Assembly (NCBI RefSeq): GCF_015350975.1
Contig: NZ_JADKRX010000005.1
Coordinates: 248,001-312,000 of the forward strand
Direction of reading: 5' to 3'
Origin: Curtobacterium sp. VKM Ac-1395
GTDB taxonomy: Bacteria; Actinomycetota; Actinomycetes; Actinomycetales; Microbacteriaceae
Length of the DNA stretch: 64,000 nt
Shown here: piece by piece, positions 43,479 through 52,101 of the stretch
How the letters are laid out: every line of letters begins with the position of its first letter
How positions within the stretch are numbered: position 1 is the stretch's first letter
The notes under the pieces: model-generated
The model's input: only the letters and a program-made list of their open reading frames with translations
What the model was told of the DNA's origin: nothing
Database searches by the model: none
Translations under genes and position numbers: made by a program

Positions 43479-44114
43479 ATGCGAGTCCACGTCGCCGACC
43501 ACCCGCTCATCACGCACAAGCTCTCGGTGCTCCGCGACCGGACCACGCCATCGCCCACCTTCCGGGCGCTGACCGAGGAGCTCGTCACGCTCCTGGCGTA
43601 CGAAGCCACCCGGAACGTCCGCGTCACGGCCACGCCGATCTCGACCCCGGTCGCCCAGACCATGGGCGTCGCCATCGCGAAGCCGCGGCCTCTCGTCGTG
43701 CCGATCCTCCGTGCAGGCCTCGGCATGCTCGAGGGCATGGTCAAGCTCGTCCCGACCGCCGAGGTCGGCTTCCTCGGCATGGCGCGCAACGAGGAGACCC
43801 TCGAGCCGCAGACCTACGCCGAGCGCCTCCCCGACGACCTGTCGAACCGCCAGTGCTTCGTGCTCGACCCGATGCTGGCCACGGGCGGCACCCTCGCAGC
43901 GGCGATCGACTTCCTGTTCGCACGCGGAGCCGAGGACGTCACGTGCGTGTGCATCCTCGGCGCACCCGAGGGACTCAAGGCCGTCGAGGAAGCCGTCGGC
44001 GACCGCGACGTCACGATCGTGCTCGGCGCGCTCGACGAGCGGCTCGACGAGAACGGGTACATCGTCCCCGGTCTCGGCGACGCCGGCGACCGCCTCTACG
44101 GCCTGGCCGAGTAG
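43479..44114 (+). CDS. upp: Uracil phosphoribosyltransferase
   Basis: A 211-residue salvage enzyme joining uracil and PRPP to UMP. It begins [20 protein letters not shown], has [13 protein letters not shown], the PRPP-binding [17 protein letters not shown], and the C-terminal uracil loop [23 protein letters not shown] box lies 11 bases before the ATG. A CCGTCC/GGACGG hairpin at 44134-44149 follows the gene. Confidence 0.96.
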   Translation: MRVHVADHPLITHKLSVLRDRTTPSPTFRALTEELVTLLAYEATRNVRVTATPISTPVAQTMGVAIAKPRPLVVPILRAGLGMLEGMVKLVPTAEVGFLGMARNEETLEPQTYAERLPDDLSNRQCFVLDPMLATGGTLAAAIDFLFARGAEDVTCVCILGAPEGLKAVEEAVGDRDVTIVLGALDERLDENGYIVPGLGDAGDRLYGLAE

Positions 44115-44133
44115 CCGGTCCGACACGACCGCA

Positions 44134-44149
44134 CCGTCCGGTCGGACGG
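44134..44149 (+). terminator. Small hairpin after upp
   Basis: CCGTCC-GGTC-GGACGG, a perfect six-pair stem with a four-base loop, 20 bases beyond the upp stop and directly abutting the -35 box of the next promoter. It may end upp transcription, or act as an operator. Confidence 0.4.
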
Positions 44150-44179
44150 TTGACAGCGGCTTGGTATACCGCTGATACT
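44150..44179 (+). promoter_or_regulatory. Strong promoter of the leader ORF/winged-helix gene
   Basis: A consensus TTGACA (44150-44155) and GATACT (44174-44179) are 18 bases apart. The spacer contains an inverted repeat AGCGG/CCGCT and the palindrome GGTATACC, likely an operator. The start site would fall near 44186, right at the leader ATG. Confidence 0.75.
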
Positions 44180-44186
44180 CGTGTCC

Positions 44187-44306
44187 ATGACTGCACTCGT
44201 GTCCACCCGCGTCCTCTCCGAGGCGTGCTCCTCCGCAGGGGCAGTGGGGACGACCGGCATGATGATGCCGACGACGGCAGTCATGCGTTGTCGAATGTGT
44301 GCCTGA
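44187..44306 (+). CDS. Short leader-like ORF, 39 residues
   Basis: The frame starts MTALVSTRVLSEACSSAGAV and ends VMRCRMCA. The ATG lies about seven bases after the -10 box, so it would be translated from a leaderless message. Its third quarter holds a CGGCAT-GATG-ATGCCG hairpin, and the last codons are rich in Met, Arg and Cys. It lies 254 bases before the winged-helix gene. An attenuating leader peptide is possible; there is no proof of translation. The remaining 44307-44560 sequence shows no gene. Confidence 0.45.
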   Translation: MTALVSTRVLSEACSSAGAVGTTGMMMPTTAVMRCRMCA

Positions 44307-44560
44307 CCGGTACCCGTTCCAGCCGGATCCCCCGCGACACCACCCCCGTCGCGAGCGCGTGATCCTCGGGTGACGACCACCGACGACGCGACACGTCCCG
44401 TCTCGAGGTCGTCTCCCCGCATCCCCGGGCAGCCCCGGTCCGCAGCAGGACCGTTGGTCGCCGCTGCCTCCCGCCGTCAGGCGGACGCCACCCGGGACGA
44501 CGCATTCGACACCGGACGCACTGCGGGAGCAGTCGCGGCCACACCGCACGGAGAACCACC

Positions 44561-45328
44561 ATGTCGCTCACCATCCCCCAGCCCCAGACCGCCCTCCGCG
44601 CCGCAGCACCGGCCCCGACCGACCTCGGCACGGTGACGCCGATCCGGCCCCGTCGCGCGGCGGTCCAGCCGGAGCGCACGACCATCCCGACCAGCCCCGT
44701 GGTCGCTCCGCAGCGGAACCGCGCCCTGCCCGAGGGAACCGAGGCGCGTGGCTTCGCGCTCTACGTCGGGATCGACGAGGAGAAGGCCGCCGCGGCCGGC
44801 ACCACGCTCGCTGCGGTCGTCGAGCAGCTCAAGGCGCTCACCGCGCAGCTGGTCCCCACTGCGGAGACCTACGCTGCCGTGGCCGTCGCCGCCGAGCACT
44901 CCGGTGGACGTGACGTCGACGTCGTCCGACTCGCCCTGCAGGACCGGTCGGCCGTCGCCGCACGGAAGCAGGCCGAGAAGCCCGAGCCCGAGGAGACCGG
45001 CGTCGTCATCGACATCTCCCGCAAGCGCGTCACCCTCGACGGCGACGCGGCTCCCCTGACGTTCAAGGAGTTCGAGCTGCTGCAGTTCCTCGTGCTCCGC
45101 GAGGGCCGCACGGTGGACCGCTCGGCGATCATCGAGGGCCTGTGGTCCGACGGTGAGGACGAGACCCCGAACGAGCGGACCATCGACGTGCACGTCCGTC
45201 GTCTCCGCTCCAAGCTCGGCGCGTTCGAGGAGATCGTGCGCACGGTCCGCGGCGTCGGGTACCGTTTCGACCGCCACGCCGACGTCGCCGTCCGCTACGC
45301 CTCCACCCCGTCGCCCGACCTCTTCTGA
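44561..45328 (+). CDS. Orphan winged-helix (OmpR-type) transcriptional regulator
   Basis: A 255-residue protein with a C-terminal OmpR/PhoB-type DNA-binding domain (about residues 148-240): LTFKEFELLQFLVLREGR, NERTIDVHVRRLRSKL and VRGVGYRFD. There is no receiver domain and no Asp phosphorylation site. Instead residues 1-60 are Pro/Arg-rich and 62-115 form a helical Ala-rich domain (VGIDEEKAAAAGTTLAAVVEQL). GGAG lies before the ATG. Activity must be controlled by something other than histidine-kinase phosphorylation. Confidence 0.85.
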   Translation: MSLTIPQPQTALRAAAPAPTDLGTVTPIRPRRAAVQPERTTIPTSPVVAPQRNRALPEGTEARGFALYVGIDEEKAAAAGTTLAAVVEQLKALTAQLVPTAETYAAVAVAAEHSGGRDVDVVRLALQDRSAVAARKQAEKPEPEETGVVIDISRKRVTLDGDAAPLTFKEFELLQFLVLREGRTVDRSAIIEGLWSDGEDETPNERTIDVHVRRLRSKLGAFEEIVRTVRGVGYRFDRHADVAVRYASTPSPDLF

Positions 45329-45403
45329 GCACGGGGCGGTCCGGCGCGGCCGCCTGCCCTCGCTCGCGCGGCTCCGAGGGAACTCGCAGGCAACGAAGCA
45401 GGA

Positions 45404-45544
45404 TTGCCGCTGGCGCCCGTTACCCCTTCGTTATACAGTCAGTTCTGCAGTCGTTGTTTGCTGTGGCAGCGGCTGTGGAATGTGATTGCAGGACACTCTT
45501 GGTGCAAGGGAGAGGGCCGGTCGTCCCCAGGACGACCGGCCCTC
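45404..45544 (+). ncRNA. Candidate small RNA ending in a strong terminator
   Basis: Between the winged-helix gene and the MarR gene (322-base gap) lies a stretch of clearly lower GC content (about 45430-45510) without a reading frame. It starts near a TTATACA box (45431-45437) with a distant TTGCCG (45404) and ends in the hairpin at 45512-45544. An internal TTGCA/TGCAA pair (about 45486-45506) could fold. A transcript of roughly 100 bases is inferred, not shown. Confidence 0.35.
45512..45544 (+). terminator. Strong terminator hairpin
   Basis: GAGGGCCGGTCGTCC and its exact complement (15 pairs) flank a three-base loop. It is followed by GTGCGTTCCCC on the plus strand. It would end transcription of the winged-helix gene or the candidate small RNA before the MarR operon. 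Confidence 0.85.
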
Positions 45545-45650
45545 GTGCGTTCCCCCGCCCGCGCCGTCGACGGACGGGCGGCGGCGTGGCCGACCAGTGT
45601 CCGATGCCGTCGGTAGTGTGGTGAGCCACCCGACCGAGAGGACCGCGACC

Positions 45651-46223
45651 GTGGACGACGAGGCGCTCGTGGACGAGCCGACACTCCTGGACGCCAGGAC
45701 GCTCGGGCACGACAAGACCGTCGTCCCGGACCCCACCCGCAGTGAGAAGGCCGTCGCCGTCGCCGCGTGGGAAGCCCTCTTCCGGGCGCAGGTGTCCGTG
45801 ATGCGGAACCTCAACAGCGAGTTCCCCGGGGACGAGATCTCCTTCAACGAGTACGACGTCTGCTTCAACCTCTCCACGCAGCCGGGCCGCCGCTGCCGGA
45901 TGCGCGACCTCACCGGCCACCTCCTGCTGACGCAGCCGAGCGTCAGCCGCCTGGTCGACCGGCTCGCCACCCGCGGCGTCGTCGAGAAGCAGCCGGACCC
46001 GACCGACGCCCGCGGGGTCATCGTCGCGCTGACGCCGCACGGGTTCGACGTCTACCGGGCCGTCGCCGTCCAGCACGCCACCAGCATCGCCGAGCAGCTC
46101 AGCGCCGGCCTCGACGACGCCGAGCTCCGGACGCTCACCGACCTCTGCACGAAGCTCCGCGTGGCCACCGGGGAACTCCCGGCCGCGCGACGCGGTGCCA
46201 CGACCGACACCGTCTCCGCATGA
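45651..46223 (+). CDS. MarR family transcriptional regulator
   Basis: A 190-residue regulator. The winged HTH covers about residues 70-135: MRDLTGHLLLTQPSVSRLVD, then KQPDPTDARGVIVALTPHG, the MarR wing. A 40-residue variable N-terminus precedes it. The GTG at 45651 with GAGAGGA upstream is preferred; a GTG at 45621 lies in the same frame but too close to a TAGTGT box. The stop overlaps the photolyase ATG (ATGA), so the regulator heads the photolyase operon. Confidence 0.88.
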   Translation: MDDEALVDEPTLLDARTLGHDKTVVPDPTRSEKAVAVAAWEALFRAQVSVMRNLNSEFPGDEISFNEYDVCFNLSTQPGRRCRMRDLTGHLLLTQPSVSRLVDRLATRGVVEKQPDPTDARGVIVALTPHGFDVYRAVAVQHATSIAEQLSAGLDDAELRTLTDLCTKLRVATGELPAARRGATTDTVSA

Positions 46224-47569
46224 CGGGCGCGCTGGTCTGGCTGCGGGACGACCTGCGGCTCGCCGACAACCCGGCCCTCCGTGCGGGGATGGAGCACGGC
46301 GGCGACCTGACCGTCGTCTACGTGCTCGACGACGAGAGCGCCGGCATCCGGCCGCTCGGCGCCGCGGCACGCTGGTGGCTGCACCACTCGCTGGCCTCGC
46401 TCGACGCCGACCTGCGTCAGCACGGGTCGCGGCTCGTCCTGCGTCGGGGCGCCGCTGCGGACGTCATCGACCAGCTCGTCGCGGACACCGGCGCGGACGG
46501 GGTCTTCTGGAACCGTCGCTACGGGCCGGTCGAGCGCGACGTCGACGCCGGCATCAAGGCGTCCCTGACCGACCGCGGCATCGAGGCCCACAGCTTCGCG
46601 GCCGCGCTGCTCTGGGAACCGTGGACGGTCCGCACCGGGCAGGGCGAGCCGTACAAGGTGTTCACGCCGTTCTGGCGTGCGGCACAGGCGATGCCGGAGC
46701 CCCGGCACCCGCTCCCGAAGCCGCGCGAGCTGCCGTCCCCGTCAGACGCCGCGGGCGACGACCTCGCCGACTGGGCCCTGCTGCCGACCGCCCCGGACTG
46801 GGCCGGCGGACTCCGCGACGCCTGGACCCCGGGTGAGCAGGGCGCGGCGAAGCTCCTCGAGGACTTCGTCGACAACGCGCTCGAGGACTACGACCAGCGC
46901 GACGAACCCGCGATGGCGGCCACGAGCGACCTCTCGCCGCACCTGCGCTGGGGCGAGATCAGCCCGTACCAGGTGTGGCACCGCCTGCACGGGCGACTCG
47001 AACCGCACCAGCGGCAGCAGGCACCGGCGTTCCTCCGACAGCTCGCCTGGCGCGAGTTCAACTGGAACGAGTACTTCCACTGCGAACAGCTCGCCACCGT
47101 CAACGTCCGTCGGGAGTTCGACGCGTTCCCGTGGCGCGAGGCCTCCGAGGACGAACTGCAGCGCTGGTACCAGGGCCGCACGGGCTTCGACCTGGTCGAC
47201 GCCGGCATGCGGGAGCTCTGGAGCTCCGGCGCCATGCACAACCGGGTCCGCCTGGCCACGGCGAGCTTCCTCGTGAAGAACCTGCTCGTGGACTGGCGCA
47301 TCGGCGAACAGTGGTTCTGGGACACCCTCGTCGACGCCGACCCGGCGAACAACGCCGGGAACTGGCAGTGGGTCGCCGGGTCCGGGTTCGACGCGGCGCC
47401 GTACTTCCGGGTGTTCAACCCGGACCGGCAGCTCGAGCGGTTCGACAAGCACCGCGAGTACGTCCGGCGCTGGGTGCCGTCCGACGAGGACCGCCCGAAG
47501 CCGATGGTCGACCTCAAGGCGACCCGGCAACGCGCCCTCGACGCCTACGACCAGATGCGGCGATCGTGA
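46220..47569 (+). CDS. phr: Deoxyribodipyrimidine photolyase
   Basis: A 449-residue class I photolyase using FADH- and light to split cyclobutane pyrimidine dimers. The N-terminal alpha/beta domain starts ALVWLRDDLRLADNPAL and the FAD-binding C-terminal domain has LSPHLRWGEISPYQVW, GMRELWSSGAMHNRVR and DPANNAGNWQWVAGSG. These match CPD photolyases rather than plant cryptochromes. It is translationally coupled to the MarR gene upstream and to the serine hydrolase downstream (GTGA overlap). Confidence 0.94.
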   Translation: MTGALVWLRDDLRLADNPALRAGMEHGGDLTVVYVLDDESAGIRPLGAAARWWLHHSLASLDADLRQHGSRLVLRRGAAADVIDQLVADTGADGVFWNRRYGPVERDVDAGIKASLTDRGIEAHSFAAALLWEPWTVRTGQGEPYKVFTPFWRAAQAMPEPRHPLPKPRELPSPSDAAGDDLADWALLPTAPDWAGGLRDAWTPGEQGAAKLLEDFVDNALEDYDQRDEPAMAATSDLSPHLRWGEISPYQVWHRLHGRLEPHQRQQAPAFLRQLAWREFNWNEYFHCEQLATVNVRREFDAFPWREASEDELQRWYQGRTGFDLVDAGMRELWSSGAMHNRVRLATASFLVKNLLVDWRIGEQWFWDTLVDADPANNAGNWQWVAGSGFDAAPYFRVFNPDRQLERFDKHREYVRRWVPSDEDRPKPMVDLKATRQRALDAYDQMRRS

Positions 47570-49053
47570 CGTCGTCGTCCGCGGCGGCAGCGGGCGCACC
47601 CGCCGACGGCTCCGCTCCGCTCGACCCCGCCGTGCTCCGGCAGGTCGACGACCTGTTCCGCGAGCGGGTCGAACGCGGCACCACCCCGAGCTCGGTGTGG
47701 GGTGTGTTCGACGCCGACGGCCTCGTCGCCTCGGGCGGGCACGGCGACCGTGGCGACGGCAGGGCTCCCGATGCACACACGGTGTACCGCATCGCGTCCT
47801 GCACGAAGAGCGTCACCGCGGCCACGCTGCTCTCCCTCGTCGCCGACGGCCGGGTGTCGCTCGACGCCCCGGTCAACGAGTTCGTCCCGGCGTTCGCCGA
47901 GGTCACCCTGCCGACGCCGGACTCCCCCGTGCCGACGCTGCGGATGCTCCTGACGATGTCGGCCGGGTTCCCGACCGACGACCCGTGGGGCGACCGCCAG
48001 GAGGCCATCTCCGACGCCGACCTCGACGACGTCCTGCGCGCCGGGCTCCTCTTCGACTCCGTGCCCGGAACGGGCTTCGCGTACTCGAACCTGGGCTACG
48101 CACTGCTCGGACGGGCGGTGTCCGTCGTCGCCGGCCGTCCGTTCACCGACGTCGCCACCGACGTCGTGCTCCGGCCGCTCGGTCTCGACGACACCGTCTT
48201 CACCGAGCAGGACGCCCGCGGGTACGTCGTGACCGGTGTCCGCCCGTACCGCGGCACCTTCGAGCCGCTGCCGCTGACCGGCCCGGGAGCCTTCTCCCCG
48301 ATCGGCGGCCTGTACTCCACCGTGGCGGACCTGTCGCGGTGGGCACGGCACCTGTCGTCGGCCTTCGCGCCGATGCGTCGGCCGGGCACTGATGCTGAGG
48401 ACGGCCCGGTCTCCGCGGCCGACCGCCGGCACATGCAGCAGGCCATGCGGCACATCCCGGGCGCAGCCGTCCCGGGTGCGCGACGACCGGTCGGGTACGG
48501 CTTCGGGCTGTTCGTCGAGCAGGACGACCACCACGGCGCGATCGTGTCGCACTCGGGCGGCTACCCGGGCTTCTCGGCCCACATGCGGTGGTCCGTCCGG
48601 AACGGCCTCGGTGTCGTCGCCTTCGAGAACGCCACCCAGGCGAAGGTCTCGGTCGCGGCCGAGACCGCCCACGACCTGCTGCTGGCCGCCACGAGCCCGA
48701 CGACGCCCCCGACGCCCGAGGTCCTCCCGGAGACCCGCGCCGCGCAGGCTGCCGTGTCCCGGCTCCTCGCGGACTGGGACGACGACCTGGCGGACACCAT
48801 CTGCACGCCGAACGTCGCGATGGACGTGCCGTACGACCGCCGTCGGCAGACCCTGGAGGCCGCGGTCGCCCAGGTGGGTGCCGACCGCTCGGCTCCCCCG
48901 GTGCAGGAGCTGTCGAACACGCCGACACACCTCCGCTGGTGGCTGCCCGGCACCGCGGGTCGGCTGCGCGTGGAGATCCGCCTGGCGCCGCTCGCTGCCG
49001 GGCGCGTCCAGACGCTCACCGTCACCGCCGAACCCGTCGAACGCACGGCCTGA
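47566..49053 (+). CDS. Serine hydrolase (class C beta-lactamase family)
   Basis: A 495-residue protein whose first 360 residues are a beta-lactamase/penicillin-binding fold: SCTKSVTAATLL (SxxK), FAYSNLGYALLG (YxN) and VSHSGGYPGF (HxG). A C-terminal domain of about 120 residues resembles the beta-barrel add-ons of esterases of this family. No signal peptide is seen, so it is probably cytoplasmic and an esterase or peptidase rather than an antibiotic hydrolase. Its GTG overlaps the photolyase stop. Confidence 0.88.
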   Translation: MTSSSAAAAGAPADGSAPLDPAVLRQVDDLFRERVERGTTPSSVWGVFDADGLVASGGHGDRGDGRAPDAHTVYRIASCTKSVTAATLLSLVADGRVSLDAPVNEFVPAFAEVTLPTPDSPVPTLRMLLTMSAGFPTDDPWGDRQEAISDADLDDVLRAGLLFDSVPGTGFAYSNLGYALLGRAVSVVAGRPFTDVATDVVLRPLGLDDTVFTEQDARGYVVTGVRPYRGTFEPLPLTGPGAFSPIGGLYSTVADLSRWARHLSSAFAPMRRPGTDAEDGPVSAADRRHMQQAMRHIPGAAVPGARRPVGYGFGLFVEQDDHHGAIVSHSGGYPGFSAHMRWSVRNGLGVVAFENATQAKVSVAAETAHDLLLAATSPTTPPTPEVLPETRAAQAAVSRLLADWDDDLADTICTPNVAMDVPYDRRRQTLEAAVAQVGADRSAPPVQELSNTPTHLRWWLPGTAGRLRVEIRLAPLAAGRVQTLTVTAEPVERTA

Positions 49054-49155
49054 CGAGCACGTCGCACGATGAGCTGGCAGCAGGACGCGCTGGCCGCCCG
49101 GCGAGGACACCGCCCGCCGAGCTGACCGCCTGACGACCTGACGACGACCGGCGGC

Positions 49156-49899
49156 TCAGACGGGCGGCCGCCCACCCACGAACCCGAGCGCGCGAGCCGC
49201 GACCCGGGTCCCCTCGCGCGTGGCCGCCCCGACCCGGACGGCGTCGGTCGCCCAGGCGCGGAGGAAGCCAGCAGCGAAGGCGTCCCCCGCCCCGATCGTG
49301 TCGACCACCGTGGCCGGCGTCGCGGGCACCGGCTGCGGTGTCCGCCCGGGCCGCGCGACGAGCACGCCCTCGTGGCCGAGCGTGACGAGGACGAGCGGCA
49401 CGTGGCGCGCGAGTTCGGCGGCGGCGCCGACCACGTCGGACGCCCCGGTGAGCGCGAGGGCCTCGTCCTGCCCGGGCATCAGCACGTCGACGCCCGTGAT
49501 CGCGGCGAGGAAGGCCGCACCCCCGATCGACCGCACCACGGCGACCGACGACGGGTCGAGCGAGACACGGGCACCCCCGACCCGGGCCCGGGCGACGAGC
49601 GCGGCGATGCGCTCCGTGCCGCCCGACCCGAGCATCGCGGCTCCGGTCAGGTGGACGACGTCGGCGCGCTGGACCAGGTCGAGCGGGACGTCGTCGGCGC
49701 CGAGGAGCGCGCTGGCGCCCCCGTCCGACATGGACGTCCGGCCGACGGTGCTCCGCACGGACACGTCGAGGACGTCGCCGACGACCAGGAAGCGTTTCCC
49801 GGCACCGCGGCGTCGGCCCCCGACCGACCGTCCGTGACCGGGTGCTGCGGCGCTGAGGGGCGGCACGGGGCGTTCGGGAGACGGGGTCATCATCTCCAC
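49156..49899 (-). pseudogene. PfkB carbohydrate kinase with internal deletion
   Basis: The frame is open for 247 codons but core pieces are missing. The N-terminus reaches FLVVGDVLD and then jumps to VSVRSTVGRTSMSDGGASALLG, which in family members lies about 75-90 residues later. The lost part normally contains the GGSAAN substrate-binding motif. The C-terminal half is intact, with the catalytic signature VVDTIGAGDAFAAGFLRA. The 36-residue N-terminal extension is low complexity. It may be a decayed kinase or a functional remnant; loss of the sugar site makes kinase activity unlikely. Confidence 0.65.
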
Positions 49900-50011
49900 G
49901 ATACGTGAATCCGAGAATTACTCCACTTCTGTTCGTACAGACTCGGGCCGGGATGCCCAGCCGGGACACAGTCCCAGCGGCATCTGGCCGGACAACTGGT
50001 ACATCACCGCT

Positions 50012-50026
50012 ACCATGTGTGATGGT
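50012..50026. promoter_or_regulatory. Candidate operator upstream of the TetR gene
   Basis: ACCAT-GTGTG-ATGGT is a perfect five-base inverted repeat over a -10-like TACCAT, 45 bases before the TetR start. A TetR dimer could use it to repress itself and the divergent kinase remnant. Confidence 0.45.
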
Positions 50027-50070
50027 CGTACACCGGCGACCCGCCATCCATTGCTCCCGCGGAGACGCCC

Positions 50071-50646
50071 ATGCCTCGCAAGCCCGACCCGACCCTGAAG
50101 CCGGCGATCATCAGCAAGGTCGCGCAGCACCTGCAGGACACCAAGCTCGAGGACGTTTCGGTCCGCAGCCTCGGCCGCGTCCTCGGCACCAGCGCCTACC
50201 CGATCGTCTACCACTTCGGATCCCGCGACGCCCTGGTGGACGCCGTCGTCGAGCACCTGGCCGAGGCCACCGCGGGTCTCACGCTCGACCCCGCCACCGA
50301 CCAGGACGGCCTCGCCACCTACCTGGTGGCCGTCTTCGGCGGCCTCGACGACCCGGAACGCGCCCTCGCCGCCCGGATGACCTTCGAGCTCGGCTCCGTG
50401 GAGTCCCTCTGCGATCGAGACCGCGAACGGTCCGTGCACCGCGCCGAGATCGACGCCGTCGCCGCCTGGTGCCGAGCACACGACCGCTGTGATGCCGAGG
50501 CGGCACGCACGGCACAGGGCGCGGTCCTGGCGGCCCGCGGCATCCAGTGGGGAGCGGTCGTCGACCCGGAGCGGACCGATGCGGACGCGGCGCTCCGCGC
50601 CCTCGCCGCCGGCCTGGTGGCCCGCACGGCGTTCGTGACGACCTGA
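50071..50646 (+). CDS. TetR family transcriptional regulator
   Basis: A 191-residue regulator with an N-terminal HTH (LEDVSVRSLGRVLGTSAYPIVYHFGSRDALVDAVV as residues 26-60, with YHFGSRDAL the family mark). The C-terminal ligand domain is helical and includes a TetR_C-like block. It is divergent from the PfkB remnant and convergent with the superoxide dismutase gene, separated from it by a dispersed hairpin. Confidence 0.9.
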   Translation: MPRKPDPTLKPAIISKVAQHLQDTKLEDVSVRSLGRVLGTSAYPIVYHFGSRDALVDAVVEHLAEATAGLTLDPATDQDGLATYLVAVFGGLDDPERALAARMTFELGSVESLCDRDRERSVHRAEIDAVAAWCRAHDRCDAEAARTAQGAVLAARGIQWGAVVDPERTDADAALRALAAGLVARTAFVTT

Positions 50647-50664
50647 CCCTCGGACCGCACGGCA

Positions 50665-50712
50665 GACGGACGGGAGGCCCGGTGCCAGCAGGCCCCGGGC
50701 CTCCCGTCCGTC
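50665..50712. repeat. Dispersed GGAGGCTCGG-type hairpin, perfect 18-bp arms
   Basis: GACGGACGGGAGGCCCGG and its exact complement enclose a 12-base loop, in the 99-base spacer between the convergent TetR and superoxide dismutase genes. Confidence 0.87.
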
Positions 50713-50745
50713 GTCAGGTCACCACCGTGACCCGCCGTCGGTGTG

Positions 50746-51360
50746 TCAGAGCGTGACGAAGCTCTGCGACTTCGCGTTCGCGAAGCGCGCGGCGACGTTC
50801 TCCCAGTCGACGATGTTCCACACGGCCTTGACGTAGTCCGCCTTGACGTTGAGGTAGTCGAGGTAGAAGGCGTGCTCCCACATGTCGAGCATGAAGATCG
50901 GGACGAGACCGAACGGGATGTTGCCCTGCTGGTCGAAGAGCTGGAACGTCGTCAGCTTCTGGCCGACGGTGTCCCAGGCCAGGACGGACCAACCGGAGCC
51001 CTGGATGCCGTTCGCGACGGCGGCGAACTGCGCCTTGAACGTGTCGAAGGAGCCGAAGAACTCGTCGATCGCCGCGGCGAGCTCGCCCTCGGGGACCTTG
51101 GTGTCCGGGCCGAGGTTGGTCCAGAAGATCGAGTGGTTGACGTGCCCACCGAGGTGGAAGGCGAGGTCCTTCTCGAGCTTGTTGATCGCACCGAAGTTGC
51201 CGGACTCGCGGGCCTCGCCGAGCTGCTGCAGGGCGGTGTTCGCACCGGTGACGTAGGCCTGGTGGTGCTTGTCGTGGTGCAGCTGCATGATCTTGCCGCT
51301 GATGTGCGGCTCGAGTGCGGCGTAGTCGTACGGCAGCTCCGGCAGGGTGTACTCAGCCAT
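50746..51360 (-). CDS. sodA: Superoxide dismutase (Fe/Mn)
   Basis: A 204-residue Fe/Mn superoxide dismutase. Metal ligands are in [13 protein letters not shown] (first His), [10 protein letters not shown] (second His) and the C-terminal [11 protein letters not shown] (Asp and His). [12 protein letters not shown] is the usual second-shell motif. Metal choice (Mn or Fe) cannot be told from these motifs. Cytoplasmic, with no signal peptide. It lies 45 bases upstream of the flavin reductase stop side on the same strand. Confidence 0.96.
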   Translation of the reverse strand: MAEYTLPELPYDYAALEPHISGKIMQLHHDKHHQAYVTGANTALQQLGEARESGNFGAINKLEKDLAFHLGGHVNHSIFWTNLGPDTKVPEGELAAAIDEFFGSFDTFKAQFAAVANGIQGSGWSVLAWDTVGQKLTTFQLFDQQGNIPFGLVPIFMLDMWEHAFYLDYLNVKADYVKAVWNIVDWENVAARFANAKSQSFVTL

Positions 51361-51404
51361 GTGAGTTCCTTTCGATCAGTGGTTGGCGGATGGTGCTCCG
51401 CAGC

Positions 51405-51929
51405 TCACGAGAGCCGGGAACGATCGGTGAGGGAGTGGAATTCCCGGTTGTGGTAGACCAGCGGCTCGCCGCGCTCGGAGCCGAGCACGATGTCGAGCAC
51501 CTCGGCGACGACGACGGTCGAGCTGCCGATGGGCGTGGTCGAGAGCGGGCGGCACCGGAGCGCCGACGCCGCAGAGGGGAGGTAGCGGTCGCCGGAGGGC
51601 AGCGTCCCCCAGATCGGGTCGTCGGCCGCGGGGCTGCCGGTCGACGCGAACCGCCGGGCGAGGGCGACGCCGTGCGAGTCCATGAGGTGCACGACGAACA
51701 GCGGGGCGCCGAGGATCGTGCCGGCTGACCCCGAGTTCGTGGAGAGGGAGAACACCAGGACGGGCGGGTCGATCGCGACGCTCGCGACGCTGGAGGCGGT
51801 CAGGCCGGTCGGGCCGTCCGGTCCCTCGGCGGTGATCACGGCGACGCCGGCGGGGTGGCCACGGAACGCGGACTTGTAGGCGTCGGCGATGGTGGTCGGG
51901 ACGGCGTCCGCGGGGATGGCTTCGGGCAT
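51405..51929 (-). CDS. Flavin reductase family protein
   Basis: A 174-residue flavin reductase-like (HpaC/NADH:FMN) domain protein. FRGHPAGVAVITAEGPDGPTGLTASSVASV (residues about 20-50) and PPVLVFSLSTNSGSAGTI match the family, as does the C-terminal EPLVYHNREFHSL. It binds FMN or FAD and may supply reduced flavin to a monooxygenase, none of which is adjacent. The ATG at 51929 was chosen by homology; the ribosome-binding site is weak. Confidence 0.88.
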   Translation of the reverse strand: MPEAIPADAVPTTIADAYKSAFRGHPAGVAVITAEGPDGPTGLTASSVASVAIDPPVLVFSLSTNSGSAGTILGAPLFVVHLMDSHGVALARRFASTGSPAADDPIWGTLPSGDRYLPSAASALRCRPLSTTPIGSSTVVVAEVLDIVLGSERGEPLVYHNREFHSLTDRSRLS

Positions 51930-52101
51930 GGGAGTCGTCGTTCGTTCCTCGTTCGGGTGCGGTGTGGCCGTGGTCCTCGTGGCCAGGTCCCAACGTATGA
52001 CCTGAACCCTGGTTGAGGTCAACGATTCCCAGGTTCGGGGCATCCCGGGCGCGCCGACCGGACCGCGCGGTGACGGCCCACCGCCCGGGCCCGGCAGGGG
52101 G

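Noticed and set aside
47566..49053. Antibiotic-resistance beta-lactamase
   Set aside because: There is no signal peptide, the length is about 100 residues too great, and it is coupled to a photolyase gene; an esterase or peptidase of the family is more likely.
49918..50070. Small gene between the PfkB remnant and TetR
   Set aside because: Short frames here lack ribosome-binding sites and overlap the operator-promoter region, which explains the sequence better.
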